From Leucobacter salsicius M1-8 (lineage in GTDB: Bacteria; Actinomycetota; Actinomycetes; Actinomycetales; Microbacteriaceae): a DNA stretch of 64,000 nt. The stretch lies in NCBI RefSeq assembly GCF_000350525.1, contig NZ_AOCN01000008.1:82483-146482 (forward strand). The letters are read 5' to 3'. A program made the translations under genes and the position numbers. The notes beneath the pieces are model-generated. The model was not told the origin of the DNA. It searched no databases and worked only from the letters and a program-made list of their open reading frames with translations. Below, in pieces: positions 25,419 to 34,192 of the stretch. The number at the start of each line of letters is the position of its first letter. Within the stretch, counting starts at the first letter, position 1.

Positions 25419-26396
25419 TTAGGGCAGCGGGCCCGTAGCGACCGGCAGCTCGGGGTGGTTGGCCCACTGCGACCAGGAGCCCGGGAACAGGGCCCCACGG
25501 TGGCCTGCGAGCTCGAGCGCGAACAGGGTGTGGCTGGCCGTGATGCCGGATCCGCAATACGCCGCCACCCGCTCGTCGGCGGCGGGGACGCCTACTCCAG
25601 CAGCCTCGAAACGGGCGCGCAATTCTTGTAGTTCGAGGAATCGTCCGGCCGCGTCGATGTTGCCGGTCGTCGGCAGGCTGCGCGCGCCCGGCACGTGTCC
25701 GGCACGCGGATCGATCGGCTCGCTGTCGCCTGAGTAGCGCTCGGCGGCGCGCGCATCGAGTAGCACCGCATCGCGGGCCCAGACCGCCGCTTCCTCAATT
25801 GTGAGCCGGGGCATGCGCCCGCCCACGAGGGTGATTTCGGGATGCCCGTCGCCGCTGGTACCGACGACGCTGCTCTCGACTGTGCTGGCCTCGACTGCGC
25901 TGGCCTCGAGCGCGCCCGCCTCGTCAGTGCCCGCCTCGTCAGTGCCGGTCTCGATCGGCAGCCCGGCCTCGATCCAGCCGGGCCAGGCCCCGTCGAGCAG
26001 CCGTACGTCGACGCCCGCGTCGCGCAGCAACCACCATGCACGCGCGGCTGCCAGGTTTCCGTCACCGTCGTACGCCACGACCCGGTCCCCCGGCCGAAGA
26101 CCCCACCGCCTCGCTGCGTTCGTCAGTAACTCATCGCCCGGCAGTGGATGCCGCCCCGCAGTCGCGGGGCCGTGCCCCGACAGTTGCGATTCGAGATCGA
26201 CGTAGACGGCGCCCGGCACATGGCCGGCGCTGAACGCCGCGCGACCGTCGGGCTCGGCGAGGCTCCAGCGCACGTCAAGCACGAGAGTCCTGGGAAGCTG
26301 GGCTCCACCCGAGCGCCATGCGTCACGCTCCACAGCAAGTTGTTCTGCGAGCGCCTCTGGGGTGACGAGCAAGGCCTGTCGATCAGTCATGCTCAC
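25419..26396 (-). CDS. two-domain rhodanese sulfurtransferase
   Basis: 325 aa, of the thiosulfate/3-mercaptopyruvate sulfurtransferase family. Domain 1 has LVLDVRWSLAEPDGRAAFSAGHVPGAVYVDL; domain 2 has LLDARAAERYSG...GHVPGARSLP and the catalytic loop YCGSGITAS, whose Cys takes the persulfide. The GSGIT loop rather than RKGVT leaves thiosulfate versus mercaptopyruvate preference open. A low-complexity linker of repeated TDEAG and EAS-type units (about residues 151-175) joins the domains. Start GTG 26396 or the ATG at 26390; neither has a strong ribosome site. Confidence 0.85.
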   Translation of the reverse strand: MSMTDRQALLVTPEALAEQLAVERDAWRSGGAQLPRTLVLDVRWSLAEPDGRAAFSAGHVPGAVYVDLESQLSGHGPATAGRHPLPGDELLTNAARRWGLRPGDRVVAYDGDGNLAAARAWWLLRDAGVDVRLLDGAWPGWIEAGLPIETGTDEAGTDEAGALEASAVEASTVESSVVGTSGDGHPEITLVGGRMPRLTIEEAAVWARDAVLLDARAAERYSGDSEPIDPRAGHVPGARSLPTTGNIDAAGRFLELQELRARFEAAGVGVPAADERVAAYCGSGITASHTLFALELAGHRGALFPGSWSQWANHPELPVATGPLP

Positions 26397-26746
26397 ATGC
26401 TAGCCACACCCCGCAAATTGCGACTGCATCGTCGACATTTCTTGTAATTCACACTTCAACTGGCGATTCTCGAAAATGTGTTCTATACTAAAAAGCTGAG
26501 CGCGCGAATGAAACGTGCGAGTCGCCCGAGGGGCGGCCGCCACAACTTCCGGATCATCCTCGCCGTAAGCGCTCCGCACGCGTAGCCGCGACAACGGTTT
26601 CACGCAATCACCACCGCTCCAGGCGTTGCACTCGATCCCTCGATATTGCATGCATTTACGCCGGGCACACATTCGGCTCTGTAGAGAGCCCGCGAGCTGG
26701 TCTCGCACACCGCGCACCATGACGGTGCGCACGAAAGGACACCATT
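26397..26746 (+). promoter_or_regulatory. long leader region of a small unknown gene
   Basis: 350 bp without a gene. TATACT at 26484-26489 is a good -10 box. Overlapping its upstream side, 26470-26485 matches ten of twelve defined positions of the actinobacterial LexA box TCGAAC-N4-GTTCGA. Transcription from there gives a leader of about 255 nt. Just before the ribosome site GAAAGGA stands a 7-bp stem with a 5-base loop (26712-26730), GCGCACC/GGTGCGC. No known riboswitch class is recognised. Confidence 0.4.
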
Positions 26747-27076
26747 ATGACCAACATTACGAACCTCAAGAACTTCACTCGCCCGGGCCGCACCGCTGCC
26801 CACACTTCGGCTCGCGCCGCGGCTCCGCTGCGCACCCCGTACCACTCGCTCGGCACCGCCGACGCGATGCGCGTACCCGAGTGGGCCGACCAGCGTTCGG
26901 TCTACCGCAGCGCAGGCCGCACCCTGTACGTCGTCGACACGACCAGCTTCGCTGACGCCCGTGCCGACCTGAAGACCCTCGACCGCGCAGGCTGGGAGGT
27001 GCAGGTCGCCAAGGATCCGGCCGGATCCGGAGCCCGCATCGCTTTCACACGTCGCGACCTCGCTCGCGCGGCGTAA
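26747..27076 (+). CDS. small hypothetical protein
   Basis: 109 aa from ATG 26747 with GAAAGGA upstream. The protein is soluble, basic and Ala/Arg-rich, with no signal peptide or membrane helix. The C-terminal half (about residues 51-105) has an alternating pattern that predicts a small alpha/beta domain (RTLYVVDTTSFADARADLK, AGWEVQVA, GARIAFTRRDL). I do not recognise the family. It is monocistronic between a long leader and a strong terminator. Codon use matches its neighbours, which supports a real gene. Confidence 0.6.
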   Translation: MTNITNLKNFTRPGRTAAHTSARAAAPLRTPYHSLGTADAMRVPEWADQRSVYRSAGRTLYVVDTTSFADARADLKTLDRAGWEVQVAKDPAGSGARIAFTRRDLARAA

Positions 27077-27114
27077 CGCCTCGCGATGAGCGCGCCGCAG
27101 CGCCTCGAACGCAC

Positions 27115-27152
27115 ATGACGCCACTCAAATCTTGTGATTTGGGTGGCGTCAT
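27115..27152. terminator. terminator of the small hypothetical gene
   Basis: 17-bp stem (one T-G pair) around a 4-base loop: ATGACGCCACTCAAATC with its partner, then TTCGTTG. Shares the ATGACG/CGTCATTTCG ends with hairpins at 5583 and 34193. Confidence 0.85.
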
Positions 27153-27208
27153 TTCGTTGCGCACGGGCCCGGTCGTCTTTCCCGGTCCGCCGCTGGCCCA
27201 AGAGTCAG

Positions 27209-27874
27209 CTAGCTGCGGGGCAGCAGCTCGTTTGTGAGCGCATTGACCCGCACCTCGATGTCGTCGGTGGAGCCGTCGGGCACGACATCGAACTCGTACA
27301 CAACGCTGCCATCGCTGTCACCCTCGAGGTTCCACTCGTTGATGATGCCGGGCTGTGATTGGCGCGCGGTGGCGGCGGCCTTGCTCACGTCAATAACGGC
27401 GCCGAGGTCGAAGGCCTCCTGGAGATCGTCGTCGCCCGGGTCGAGCGGTTCGCGTTCTTCTGACAACACCTCGAGGGTGTCTGCGCTGAGTTCAACCTCG
27501 TACTTCTCGGTGCTCGAAACCAGGTCGATGTCGTACTCGAGCGTGCCGTCGATGCGATGGTCGAGTGCGATCTTCGTGAGCTCTCCGGTGAATAGTTTTT
27601 GGGCTGCGGCAAGGGCGTCTGCGGCCGAAGCATTAGGCGCCTGATCGACCACATCCCGGGCGGCCTGGGCGTCCGCCCCGCCTGAAGCATCGGCCCCCGC
27701 CTTGGAATCAGACAGCTCTTCCTGCGTGGTTCCAAGTGACGGAGGCGCGGCGTCCGGGGTCTGGCTCGCGCTGCATCCGACGACGCCAAACAGCAATGAT
27801 CCGAGGGCAGCGGCCGCGAGGAGGCGGCTCGCGATGCGGGTGGACTGAACTGGGGCGAAGAGCATGTCGTTCAT
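27209..27874 (-). CDS. PepSY-domain lipoprotein
   Basis: 221 aa. An N-terminal basic and hydrophobic region ends in a lipobox (LLFGVVGC, Cys at about residue 34), so it is an exported lipoprotein. An acidic Ala/Gly-rich linker follows, then two PepSY-like repeats, each with an ALAAAQKLFTGELTKIALDH or AAATARQSQPGIINEWNLEG helix, then beta strands carrying YDIDLV or YEFDVV. PepSY domains often inhibit or regulate proteases or bind ligands; the partner here is unknown. It is divergent from luxS. Confidence 0.85.
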   Translation of the reverse strand: MNDMLFAPVQSTRIASRLLAAAALGSLLFGVVGCSASQTPDAAPPSLGTTQEELSDSKAGADASGGADAQAARDVVDQAPNASAADALAAAQKLFTGELTKIALDHRIDGTLEYDIDLVSSTEKYEVELSADTLEVLSEEREPLDPGDDDLQEAFDLGAVIDVSKAAATARQSQPGIINEWNLEGDSDGSVVYEFDVVPDGSTDDIEVRVNALTNELLPRS

Positions 27875-27962
27875 AGTGGCACCCTACGCCCCCATTCTGG
27901 GGCCCGCTCAGGGTCGACCGTTACGCGGCGTCATACTCCCCCGCTCGCGCCAGCCGCGTGCT

Positions 27963-27968
27963 TAAACT
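27963..27968 (+). promoter_or_regulatory. -10 box of luxS, likely leaderless transcript
   Basis: TAAACT lies six bases before ATG 27975, which has no ribosome site. The predicted start of transcription is at the ATG. No convincing -35 is visible. Confidence 0.4.
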
Positions 27969-27974
27969 GTCGCC

Positions 27975-28466
27975 ATGAGTGACGTAGAACTGGCCGAGGT
28001 CGAGAGCTTTTCGTTGGACCACACGAAGGTGCTGGCGCCGTACGTGCGCCTCATCGGCATCGAACACGGCCCCAAGGGTGACGCGATTTCGAACTACGAT
28101 ATTCGCCTAGTGCAGCCCAACGAGGAAGAGATTCCCACCGCCGGCCTGCACACCATCGAGCACACCATCGCCGGGCTCCTGCGCACCCGCATCAACGGGC
28201 TCATCGACATCTCCCCGTTCGGGTGCCGCACGGGATTTCACATGATCCTGTGGGGTGAGCCGACGCCGGCCGAGGTTGCTGCGGCGATCAAGAGTTCGCT
28301 CGAAGATCTCGCCGAGCGCATCACCTGGGAGGACGTGCCCGGCACCGAAGCGATCAGCTGCGGCAACTACCGCGACCACAGCCTGCACTCGGCCAAGGAG
28401 TGGTCCAAGCGGGTGCTCGCGCGCGGCATCAGCCTCGACGCGTTCGACCGCACCCACATCGCGTAG
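27975..28466 (+). CDS. luxS: S-ribosylhomocysteine lyase
   Basis: 163 aa, full length. The metal site is H59 and H63 (HTIEH) with C129 (AISCGNY); the catalytic Cys is C84 in [14 protein letters not shown]. LuxS splits S-ribosylhomocysteine into homocysteine and the AI-2 precursor DPD, recycling methyl-cycle waste. The gene seems leaderless. Its stop TAG abuts, with no spacer, the stop of the convergent HAD gene. The nearby minus-strand run codes for an MTA/SAH-type deaminase and a nucleoside phosphorylase, which also handle adenosyl by-products. Confidence 0.95.
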   Translation: MSDVELAEVESFSLDHTKVLAPYVRLIGIEHGPKGDAISNYDIRLVQPNEEEIPTAGLHTIEHTIAGLLRTRINGLIDISPFGCRTGFHMILWGEPTPAEVAAAIKSSLEDLAERITWEDVPGTEAISCGNYRDHSLHSAKEWSKRVLARGISLDAFDRTHIA

Positions 28467-29204
28467 CTACGCGCCCGGCCCGTCGGTCGCCGCGCACACG
28501 AGCCCCGGCAGCTCGGCCATGTCAGACATCACGGCAGCCGCGCCCGCGGCGCGCAGTGCCTCGGGCGGCGCGCTCGTGAGCGATCCGTTCGAGTAGCCCA
28601 GCACGGTCGCGCCCGCCGCGACCCCGGCGGTCACGCCGGCAACGGAGTCCTCGACCACGACGGCGCGATCCGGAGCAACCCCCAGCGCGCGAGCCGCCGC
28701 GAGATACACATCGGGCGCGGGTTTCGACCGCGGCATCTCCATGCCGCTAAACACCCGGTCGCCGAAGAATTCGGCGAGGCCGGTGAGCTCCAGCTGCATC
28801 TCGACCTTGGCCCGATCGGCCCCGCTCGCGACCGCGATCTGGGGACCGTACGCGCGCCGGATCTCCTCAAGCGCGCCCAGCGCCCCCGGGTTCGCCGCAA
28901 CCCGCTCCCGCAGGGCAGTGTCGCGGCGTGCCCGGAACTGCCCGATCCACGCGTCGTCAATGCGCACGCCCGTGTGTTCGAGGATCACGGGCCACTGGTC
29001 CTTAAGCGCGCGCCCAATGAACAGCGCGACACAATCGGCCTCCGAGATGGGCCAGCCGAGCTCGTGCAGCATCTCGCACAGCACCCCGTTCGTGATGCCC
29101 TCCGACTCGACGAGCACGCCGTCGCAGTCGAAGAGCACAGCGGCGTAGGCGGGGCGCACCGCGGCAGTCGCGGGCGAGGCCGTGGGGTGCTGCGCGTTAG
29201 CCAT
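28467..29204 (-). CDS. HAD superfamily hydrolase, beta-phosphoglucomutase-like
   Basis: 245 aa. Motif I FDCDGVLVESE, motif II VASGADR, motif III KPAPDVYL and motif IV VVVEDSVAGVTAGVAAG place it in HAD subfamily IA with a helical cap, in the beta-phosphoglucomutase/phosphatase group. It is the last gene of a minus-strand run: its ATG directly follows the stop of the nucleoside phosphorylase (TAA-ATG), so coupling is likely. A sugar phosphate made by phosphorolysis could be its substrate (inference). Confidence 0.85.
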   Translation of the reverse strand: MANAQHPTASPATAAVRPAYAAVLFDCDGVLVESEGITNGVLCEMLHELGWPISEADCVALFIGRALKDQWPVILEHTGVRIDDAWIGQFRARRDTALRERVAANPGALGALEEIRRAYGPQIAVASGADRAKVEMQLELTGLAEFFGDRVFSGMEMPRSKPAPDVYLAAARALGVAPDRAVVVEDSVAGVTAGVAAGATVLGYSNGSLTSAPPEALRAAGAAAVMSDMAELPGLVCAATDGPGA

Positions 29205-29960
29205 TTAGGAGACCAGTACGTCGAGGGCTGCGGTGAGCGCGCCGTCGACGGCCTGCGTGACGATCTCGCGGTAGGGGTCGTAGCCGTCCATCGAGTCGTT
29301 CTTCGCGGCGAGCGGGTTGCCGTCGATCGCGAAGACCGCGCCCGACTCGATGCCGTGCAGCGAGGCGATGACGAAGAGCGCTGCGGCCTCCATCTCGACC
29401 GCGACGATGCCGGCGCGCTGCCACATGGCATGGTCGACGCCCACAATGACCTCGCTCGGGTAGAACATGTCGCCCGTGAGCACGATGCCCGTGTGCACGT
29501 TCAGGCCGGTGTCCTGGGCGGCGCCGCGCAGCGCGATCGTCAGCTCGGGGGTCGCGATCGCGGGGAACTCGGCGGGCACGAGCTGGTGGCTCACGCCCTC
29601 GGCGCGCACGGCGCCCGTCGCGACGACAATCGCGCCGTCGACGACCTCGGGCTGAATGCCGCCCGCGGTGCCGGATCGGATGATTCGGGTCACGCCGCCA
29701 CGAGCGAGCTCCTCGAAGCAGACTGCGGCACCGGCGGCGCCGACGCCGTGCGAGGCGACGGTCACGGGAACGCCGTGGTAGCTGCCCGAATAGACGTGGT
29801 ACTCGCGGTTGGCCGAGAGCTGCTTGACGTCGTCGAGCATCTCAGCGACGCGGGCGGCGCGGCCGGGGTCGCCGACCACGAGGGCGCGGTCTGCGAGGTC
29901 TGAAACGCGTGCGCGCAGCAGCGGCAGTTCGGCGTCAGCGGGAAGTCGTACGGGTGCCAT
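29205..29960 (-). CDS. nucleoside phosphorylase (PNP/uridine phosphorylase family)
   Basis: 251 aa. Patterns: ALVVGDPGRAARVAEML, VASHGVGAAGAAVCFEEL, IIRSGTAGGIQPEVVDG and VAVEMEAAALFVIASL are those of the hexameric DeoD/Udp phosphorylases, which cleave nucleosides with phosphate to a base and ribose 1-phosphate. Whether it prefers purines or uridine is not certain. It lies 57 bp after an MTA/SAH-type deaminase gene, so the inosine-like products of that enzyme are plausible substrates. ATG 29960 has AAAGG upstream. Confidence 0.85.
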   Translation of the reverse strand: MAPVRLPADAELPLLRARVSDLADRALVVGDPGRAARVAEMLDDVKQLSANREYHVYSGSYHGVPVTVASHGVGAAGAAVCFEELARGGVTRIIRSGTAGGIQPEVVDGAIVVATGAVRAEGVSHQLVPAEFPAIATPELTIALRGAAQDTGLNVHTGIVLTGDMFYPSEVIVGVDHAMWQRAGIVAVEMEAAALFVIASLHGIESGAVFAIDGNPLAAKNDSMDGYDPYREIVTQAVDGALTAALDVLVS

Positions 29961-30017
29961 GGTGGGGCCTTTCGTTGGTGCGGTGAGAATGGAGAAGTGT
30001 AAGTCGTGTGTGCGCCG

Positions 30018-31469
30018 TTAGCCCTGATCTGCCGGGGACGCCGCGGCGTCTCCCGCGGCGTTGGCGGCGGCATCATCAGCGGCCGCGTGCAGGCGTGCGC
30101 GTGCGATGCGCGCTCGCGCACGCACCGCGTCGGCGTCAATCGTGAGGTGCGTGCCGTCGGCGTAGATATGGCGGCCGCCGATGAATACGTGCCGCACGTC
30201 GCTGCCCGTGGCCGCGAAGCCGAGGTGCGAGGTGAGCGCGGCGGTGTCTGCCCCCGCGAGGTCGAGCGGCGTCGCGCCGGATCCCGTAACGTCGAGCGCG
30301 ATTACGTCGGCGAGGAGCCCGACTTCGAGGGACCCCGACTCGGTGAATCCGAGGGCGTCCGCCCCGCCGCTCGTCGCAATGGCGAGCACGTCGGCTGCCT
30401 TCACCACCGCGGCGTCTTGCTTCCCGCCGCGGTGCAGAATCGAGGCGAGCTTGATCTCCTCGAACAGGTCGAGCGAGTTGTTCGAGGCCACTGAGTCGGT
30501 GCCGAGGCTGACGCGCAGCCCCGCCTCTTGCCACTCGGGAAGCGCGGCGATACCGCAACCCAGCTTCAGGTTTGAGACCGGATTGTGGCTCACGGCGGCC
30601 CCGTAGCGGGCCATATCTTCAATTTCAGCTTGTGTAAGATGCACACAATGTGCAGCGAGCACATTGGCATCAAATAGCCCCAGTGAGGCGAGGTGCGCCG
30701 CTGGGGTCGCCCCGTACTGCGCGGTTATCTGCGCCACCTCGGCCGCCGACTCCGAGATGTGCGTATGAATCGGGATGCCCGTCCGCTTCGCCCGCTCAGC
30801 GATCTCGCGTAAGAACTCGGGCGGGCAAGTGTAGGGCGCATGCGGGCCGTAGGCCACGCGAATCTGCGCGTCGCCCGCATACCGCGCGGCAAGCTCTTCC
30901 GTCTGCTCGACCGCATCGGCCCCGTTCCAGGGCGAGACCCCGGGGAATCCAACAGCCTCGGGCGCGAACGACGCAAGTGCCACCATCGCGCGCATGCCGG
31001 TGCCCCGCACTAGCTCAATCAGGCGCTCGTCCCAGTGGTACATGTCGGCGAACGCGACGGTGCCCGTCTCGATCATCTCGACCATGGCGAGCTGCAGTCC
31101 CACCGTAACGTCATCGTGGGTGAGGTGCTGCTCGAGCGCCTGCACCGCGGCAAGCCAGGGCATGAATCCTTCGTCATCGGACACCCCGCGCAGCAGCGTC
31201 ATCGCCGAGTGCGTGTGCCCGTTCACGAGACCGGGCATCAGCACATGGCCGGTGAGATCGCGCACGACGACATCGGCTGCGTGAGCGCCCTCGCCCGGCA
31301 GCGTGCCCCCGATCTGCACCGAAATCTCTTCGTGCCCGGTGCCCGCGACGCGCGGAGTCCCGGCATACACAATGCGCCCCGCAGCATCGAAGGCGAGCTC
31401 TGCCGGTGCGACAACGCCCGCGGGCGTCAGCATCGCGTCGGCGAGCAAAACAGTCTCTTGGATCCCCAT
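30018..31469 (-). CDS. amidohydrolase, MTA/SAH deaminase-like
   Basis: 483 aa. A metal-dependent amidohydrolase: the first ligands GHTHSAMTLLRG near residue 84, HTHISESAAEV, AAHCVHLT, and SLGTDSVASNNSLDL with the catalytic Asp. The order and the GHTHSAM/GTDSVASNN motifs are those of the 5-methylthioadenosine/S-adenosylhomocysteine deaminase branch (also TRZ/ATZ). The last 40 residues are an Ala-rich helical tail. It probably deaminates an adenosine derivative, which fits the phosphorylase gene just downstream and luxS beyond it. Confidence 0.85.
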   Translation of the reverse strand: MGIQETVLLADAMLTPAGVVAPAELAFDAAGRIVYAGTPRVAGTGHEEISVQIGGTLPGEGAHAADVVVRDLTGHVLMPGLVNGHTHSAMTLLRGVSDDEGFMPWLAAVQALEQHLTHDDVTVGLQLAMVEMIETGTVAFADMYHWDERLIELVRGTGMRAMVALASFAPEAVGFPGVSPWNGADAVEQTEELAARYAGDAQIRVAYGPHAPYTCPPEFLREIAERAKRTGIPIHTHISESAAEVAQITAQYGATPAAHLASLGLFDANVLAAHCVHLTQAEIEDMARYGAAVSHNPVSNLKLGCGIAALPEWQEAGLRVSLGTDSVASNNSLDLFEEIKLASILHRGGKQDAAVVKAADVLAIATSGGADALGFTESGSLEVGLLADVIALDVTGSGATPLDLAGADTAALTSHLGFAATGSDVRHVFIGGRHIYADGTHLTIDADAVRARARIARARLHAAADDAAANAAGDAAASPADQG

Positions 31470-31503
31470 CAGACTCCCCTATCTACAGTCGTTCTTCGGT
31501 TCG

Positions 31504-32292
31504 TTACCAGCCCGGCGTCGCGAGCATGCCGCCGTCGACCGCCAGATCCTGGCCGGTGATGAAGCTCGCCGCGGGCGACGCGAGCAGCGCGCACGCATTG
31601 CCGATGTCGCGGGCCGTCGCGAGGCGACCGAGCGGCGCGTGGCTGCGCCAGCTCGCGACCCCCTCGGGCCATGCCTCTTCGAGCCCAGGGCGTTCAACGA
31701 GTCCCGGTGAGACCGTGTTGACCCGGATCCCGGCGGGCCCCAGCTCGAGTGCGGCCGCACGCGCGTGCATCATAAGGCCCGCCTTCGCCGCGGCATAGTG
31801 GGCGTGCGCGGGCGACGGGCGATGCGCCTCGACGCTCGCGATGTGGGTGATCCAACGGTTGCAGGCCGAGTCCACTGAGGCCATCGCCGACGCCGCCGCT
31901 CGCGACAACTCGAACACTGCGCCGAGGTTGGTGCCGAGCACGGCGTCCCAGTCTGCGCGACTCGTGTCCTCGAGCATCTGCACGGGCTGCACACCCGCGT
32001 TGTTCACGAGGCCGTCGATGCCGCCGAGCGCGCGCACGACGTCTTGGATCAGCGCCTCGGCGGATCCGGACTCGCCCAGATCGGCACGCACCGCGACCGC
32101 CTCGCTGCCGCGCTCGCGCAATCGCTCGACGAGCTCGAATGCTGTCTCGGCCGAGCCGCGGTAGTGCACGGCGACCCGGGCACCGGCGTCGGCGAACGCC
32201 TCCGCGATGCCGCCGCCCACGCCGCCGGAGGCGCCCGTGATCAGTACGCGCTGGCCGGTCAGATCGGGCAGGGAGTGGTCGCGGTGCTGCAT
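31504..32292 (-). CDS. SDR family oxidoreductase
   Basis: 262 aa, classical short-chain dehydrogenase. Cofactor motif ITGASGGVGGGIAEAF near residue 18, the VNNAGVQP segment, active-site Ser region ITHIASVEA and HYAAAKAGLMMHARA carrying Tyr and Lys. The YRGSAETA end of strand 2 after an Arg suggests NADPH. Substrate unknown. Its ATG follows the cis-prenyltransferase stop after three bases, and the deaminase gene follows 34 bp later. Confidence 0.88.
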   Translation of the reverse strand: MQHRDHSLPDLTGQRVLITGASGGVGGGIAEAFADAGARVAVHYRGSAETAFELVERLRERGSEAVAVRADLGESGSAEALIQDVVRALGGIDGLVNNAGVQPVQMLEDTSRADWDAVLGTNLGAVFELSRAAASAMASVDSACNRWITHIASVEAHRPSPAHAHYAAAKAGLMMHARAAALELGPAGIRVNTVSPGLVERPGLEEAWPEGVASWRSHAPLGRLATARDIGNACALLASPAASFITGQDLAVDGGMLATPGW

Positions 32293-32295
32293 CGT

Positions 32296-33102
32296 TTAGC
32301 CTCCGAGGCGTCGGTGTCGAGTGGAGTAGTCGCGCAGAGCGCGCAAGAAGTCGACCTCGCGGAGGTCTGGGTACAGCGCCTCGACGAAGTAGAACTCGGA
32401 GTGCGCCGACTGCCAGATCATGAAGTCGCTGAGGCGTTGCTCGCCCGAGGTGCGAATGATGAGGTCGGGGTCGGCCTGGCCGCGGGTCCACAGGTGTTCG
32501 CCGATGGTCTCGGGCGTGAGCCGTTCGGGCAGATTCTCGATCGTGCCGCCAGCGGCCTGGTGCTCGGCGATGATGTCGCGCACCGCGGCGGTGATCTCGC
32601 TGCGGCCACCGTACCCGACGGCCAGGTTGATGTGCAGCTTCGTGGCGGGCACGGCAGAGTCGGAGACCTCCGAGCAGTTCGCCTCGGCGGCGGCGAGCGC
32701 CGCCGCAAGATCGGGCGAGAGCCCCTCGCTCGAGCCGACGTGCTTCACGCACCAGCCCTCGTGGGCAGCGAGCTCAGTGGCCAGGTCGGCAATGATGCCA
32801 AACAGGTCTTGGAGTTCTTCGGAATCGCGGGCGCCAAGGTTGTCGGCCGACAGCAGGTACAGGGTTACTGTCTTGACTCCGGCCTCCTCGCACCAGGAGA
32901 GGAACTCGGGCACTTTCTTGGCGCCCGCGCGGTGACCGAAGGCGGCGCGCTCCTGCAAGCGCAGTTTCGCCCAGCGACGATTGCCATCAACGATGACGGC
33001 GATGTGGCCCGGGACGAGCTTCGGGTCGAGCTGACGGCGCAGGCGTCGCTGATAGAGCCGGTAGAGCAGACCGGCTCGGGGTGTCGACTGCTGCGCGTTC
33101 AC
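32296..33102 (-). CDS. isoprenyl transferase (cis-prenyltransferase, UppS family)
   Basis: 268 aa from GTG 33102. VPGHIAVIVDGNRRWAK holds the catalytic Asp; LSADNLGARDSEELQDLF, GYGGRSEI and RTSGEQRLSDFMIWQSAHSEFYF are conserved. The DGNRRW form and the lack of strong length motifs match actinobacterial short-chain (Z-farnesyl diphosphate) synthases as well as UppS. It makes polyprenyl diphosphates for cell-wall lipid carriers. A longer reading upstream to 33498 overlaps trhA and is not credible. Confidence 0.9.
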   Translation of the reverse strand: MNAQQSTPRAGLLYRLYQRRLRRQLDPKLVPGHIAVIVDGNRRWAKLRLQERAAFGHRAGAKKVPEFLSWCEEAGVKTVTLYLLSADNLGARDSEELQDLFGIIADLATELAAHEGWCVKHVGSSEGLSPDLAAALAAAEANCSEVSDSAVPATKLHINLAVGYGGRSEITAAVRDIIAEHQAAGGTIENLPERLTPETIGEHLWTRGQADPDLIIRTSGEQRLSDFMIWQSAHSEFYFVEALYPDLREVDFLRALRDYSTRHRRLGG

Positions 33103-33229
33103 AGGACTGATTCTATCGGCCAGCCGGGCTTCCCCGCTGGGTGCGTGTTGATGCCGGGCGCGGGGACACCGGCTGGGTGATGTCCACACACATGCCTGCC
33201 CAAAACTGTGCAGTACGTACACTTGAAGT

Positions 33230-34063
33230 ATGACCTCCAACGGCGCCGCAGCGTCCGATTCCGGCACCCCGACCGGCCCCGATCCGCGCTTCAATGGCGG
33301 GTCCGACCGCGCCGAGCCGCACGCAGACCTGCCGTTTCTCGAGGACGCGATCGAGAACGTCGACGCTGCCACATCCAGCGCTGCTCCCACTAACGCCGCC
33401 GCCAAGAGCGCCGCCGCCGAGGAACCCAGGCCGCTCTGGCGCGGATGGCTCCACGCCGGCACCTTTCCCCTCACGATTGCGGCCGGCATCGTCCTCATCT
33501 CGGTTGCCCACGGCCCGATCGCGAAATGGGCGGCGGCGGTCTACATGCTGTCGAGCATGCTGCTGTTTGGCGTCTCGGCGCTGTACCACCGCTTCAACTG
33601 GAAGCCCGCGACGAAGCAGGTCTTTCGGCGGCTCGACCACGCCAACATCTTTCTGCTGATCTCGGGCACGTACACGCCAATCGCGCTGCTCGCGCTACCG
33701 CTCGAAAAGGGCGTCATTCTGCTGATCGCGGTGTGGGCCGGGGCGGCGCTCGGCATCGGGTTTCGGGTGTTTTGGTTGAGCGCGCCGCGCTGGTTGTACG
33801 TGCTGCTGTATGTGGCGCTCGGCTGGGCGGCCGTCGCATTCCTCGGTGACATTGCCGCGGCGAACCTCGCCGCGATGATTCTCGTGGTGGTGGGCGGGCT
33901 GCTCTACACGATCGGCTCGGTGGTCTACGGGTTCAAGCGCCCGAACCCGGTGCCCGGGGTGTTCGGGTTCCACGAGATCTTCCACGCGCTCACGGTGCTC
34001 GCGTTCCTGTGCCACTGGACGGCGGCGCTGCTACTCGTGCTCGATCCGGTGTATCTGCGGTAG
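33230..34063 (+). CDS. TrhA/hemolysin III family membrane protein
   Basis: 277 aa. An 80-residue hydrophilic Ala-rich N-terminal extension precedes seven hydrophobic helices of the PAQR/hemolysin III family. SALYHRFNW, LDHANIFLLISGTYTP and FGFHEIFHALTVLAFLCHW carry the conserved His/Asp/Ser set that binds zinc in this family. TrhA proteins affect membrane fluidity homeostasis; older names call them hemolysin III. ATG 33230 has no strong ribosome site. Divergent from uppS. Confidence 0.9.
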   Translation: MTSNGAAASDSGTPTGPDPRFNGGSDRAEPHADLPFLEDAIENVDAATSSAAPTNAAAKSAAAEEPRPLWRGWLHAGTFPLTIAAGIVLISVAHGPIAKWAAAVYMLSSMLLFGVSALYHRFNWKPATKQVFRRLDHANIFLLISGTYTPIALLALPLEKGVILLIAVWAGAALGIGFRVFWLSAPRWLYVLLYVALGWAAVAFLGDIAAANLAAMILVVVGGLLYTIGSVVYGFKRPNPVPGVFGFHEIFHALTVLAFLCHWTAALLLVLDPVYLR

Positions 34064-34192
34064 ACCGCGAGGCACTCCGGCCCGCGATTCGGCACTGATC
34101 ATGTTCGCGCGCCGGATCTTGGCTCACGTACCGCACCGGATTGGATCCGGACGCGAATTTGCACCTGCGCCCGCGTCTCATACTCCACATCG

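Noticed and set aside
27013..27028. GGATCCGGCCGGATCC palindrome as an operator
   Set aside because: It lies inside the coding region of the small hypothetical gene and is better seen as part of the general GATCCGG bias.
27875..27974. SAM or SAH riboswitch before luxS
   Set aside because: The leader of luxS seems absent (the -10 box is next to the ATG) and no conserved riboswitch core is visible.
32800..33498. N-terminal extension of the cis-prenyltransferase to 33498
   Set aside because: It would overlap the trhA start and its promoter and adds 132 residues with no family similarity; GTG 33102 gives the normal length.
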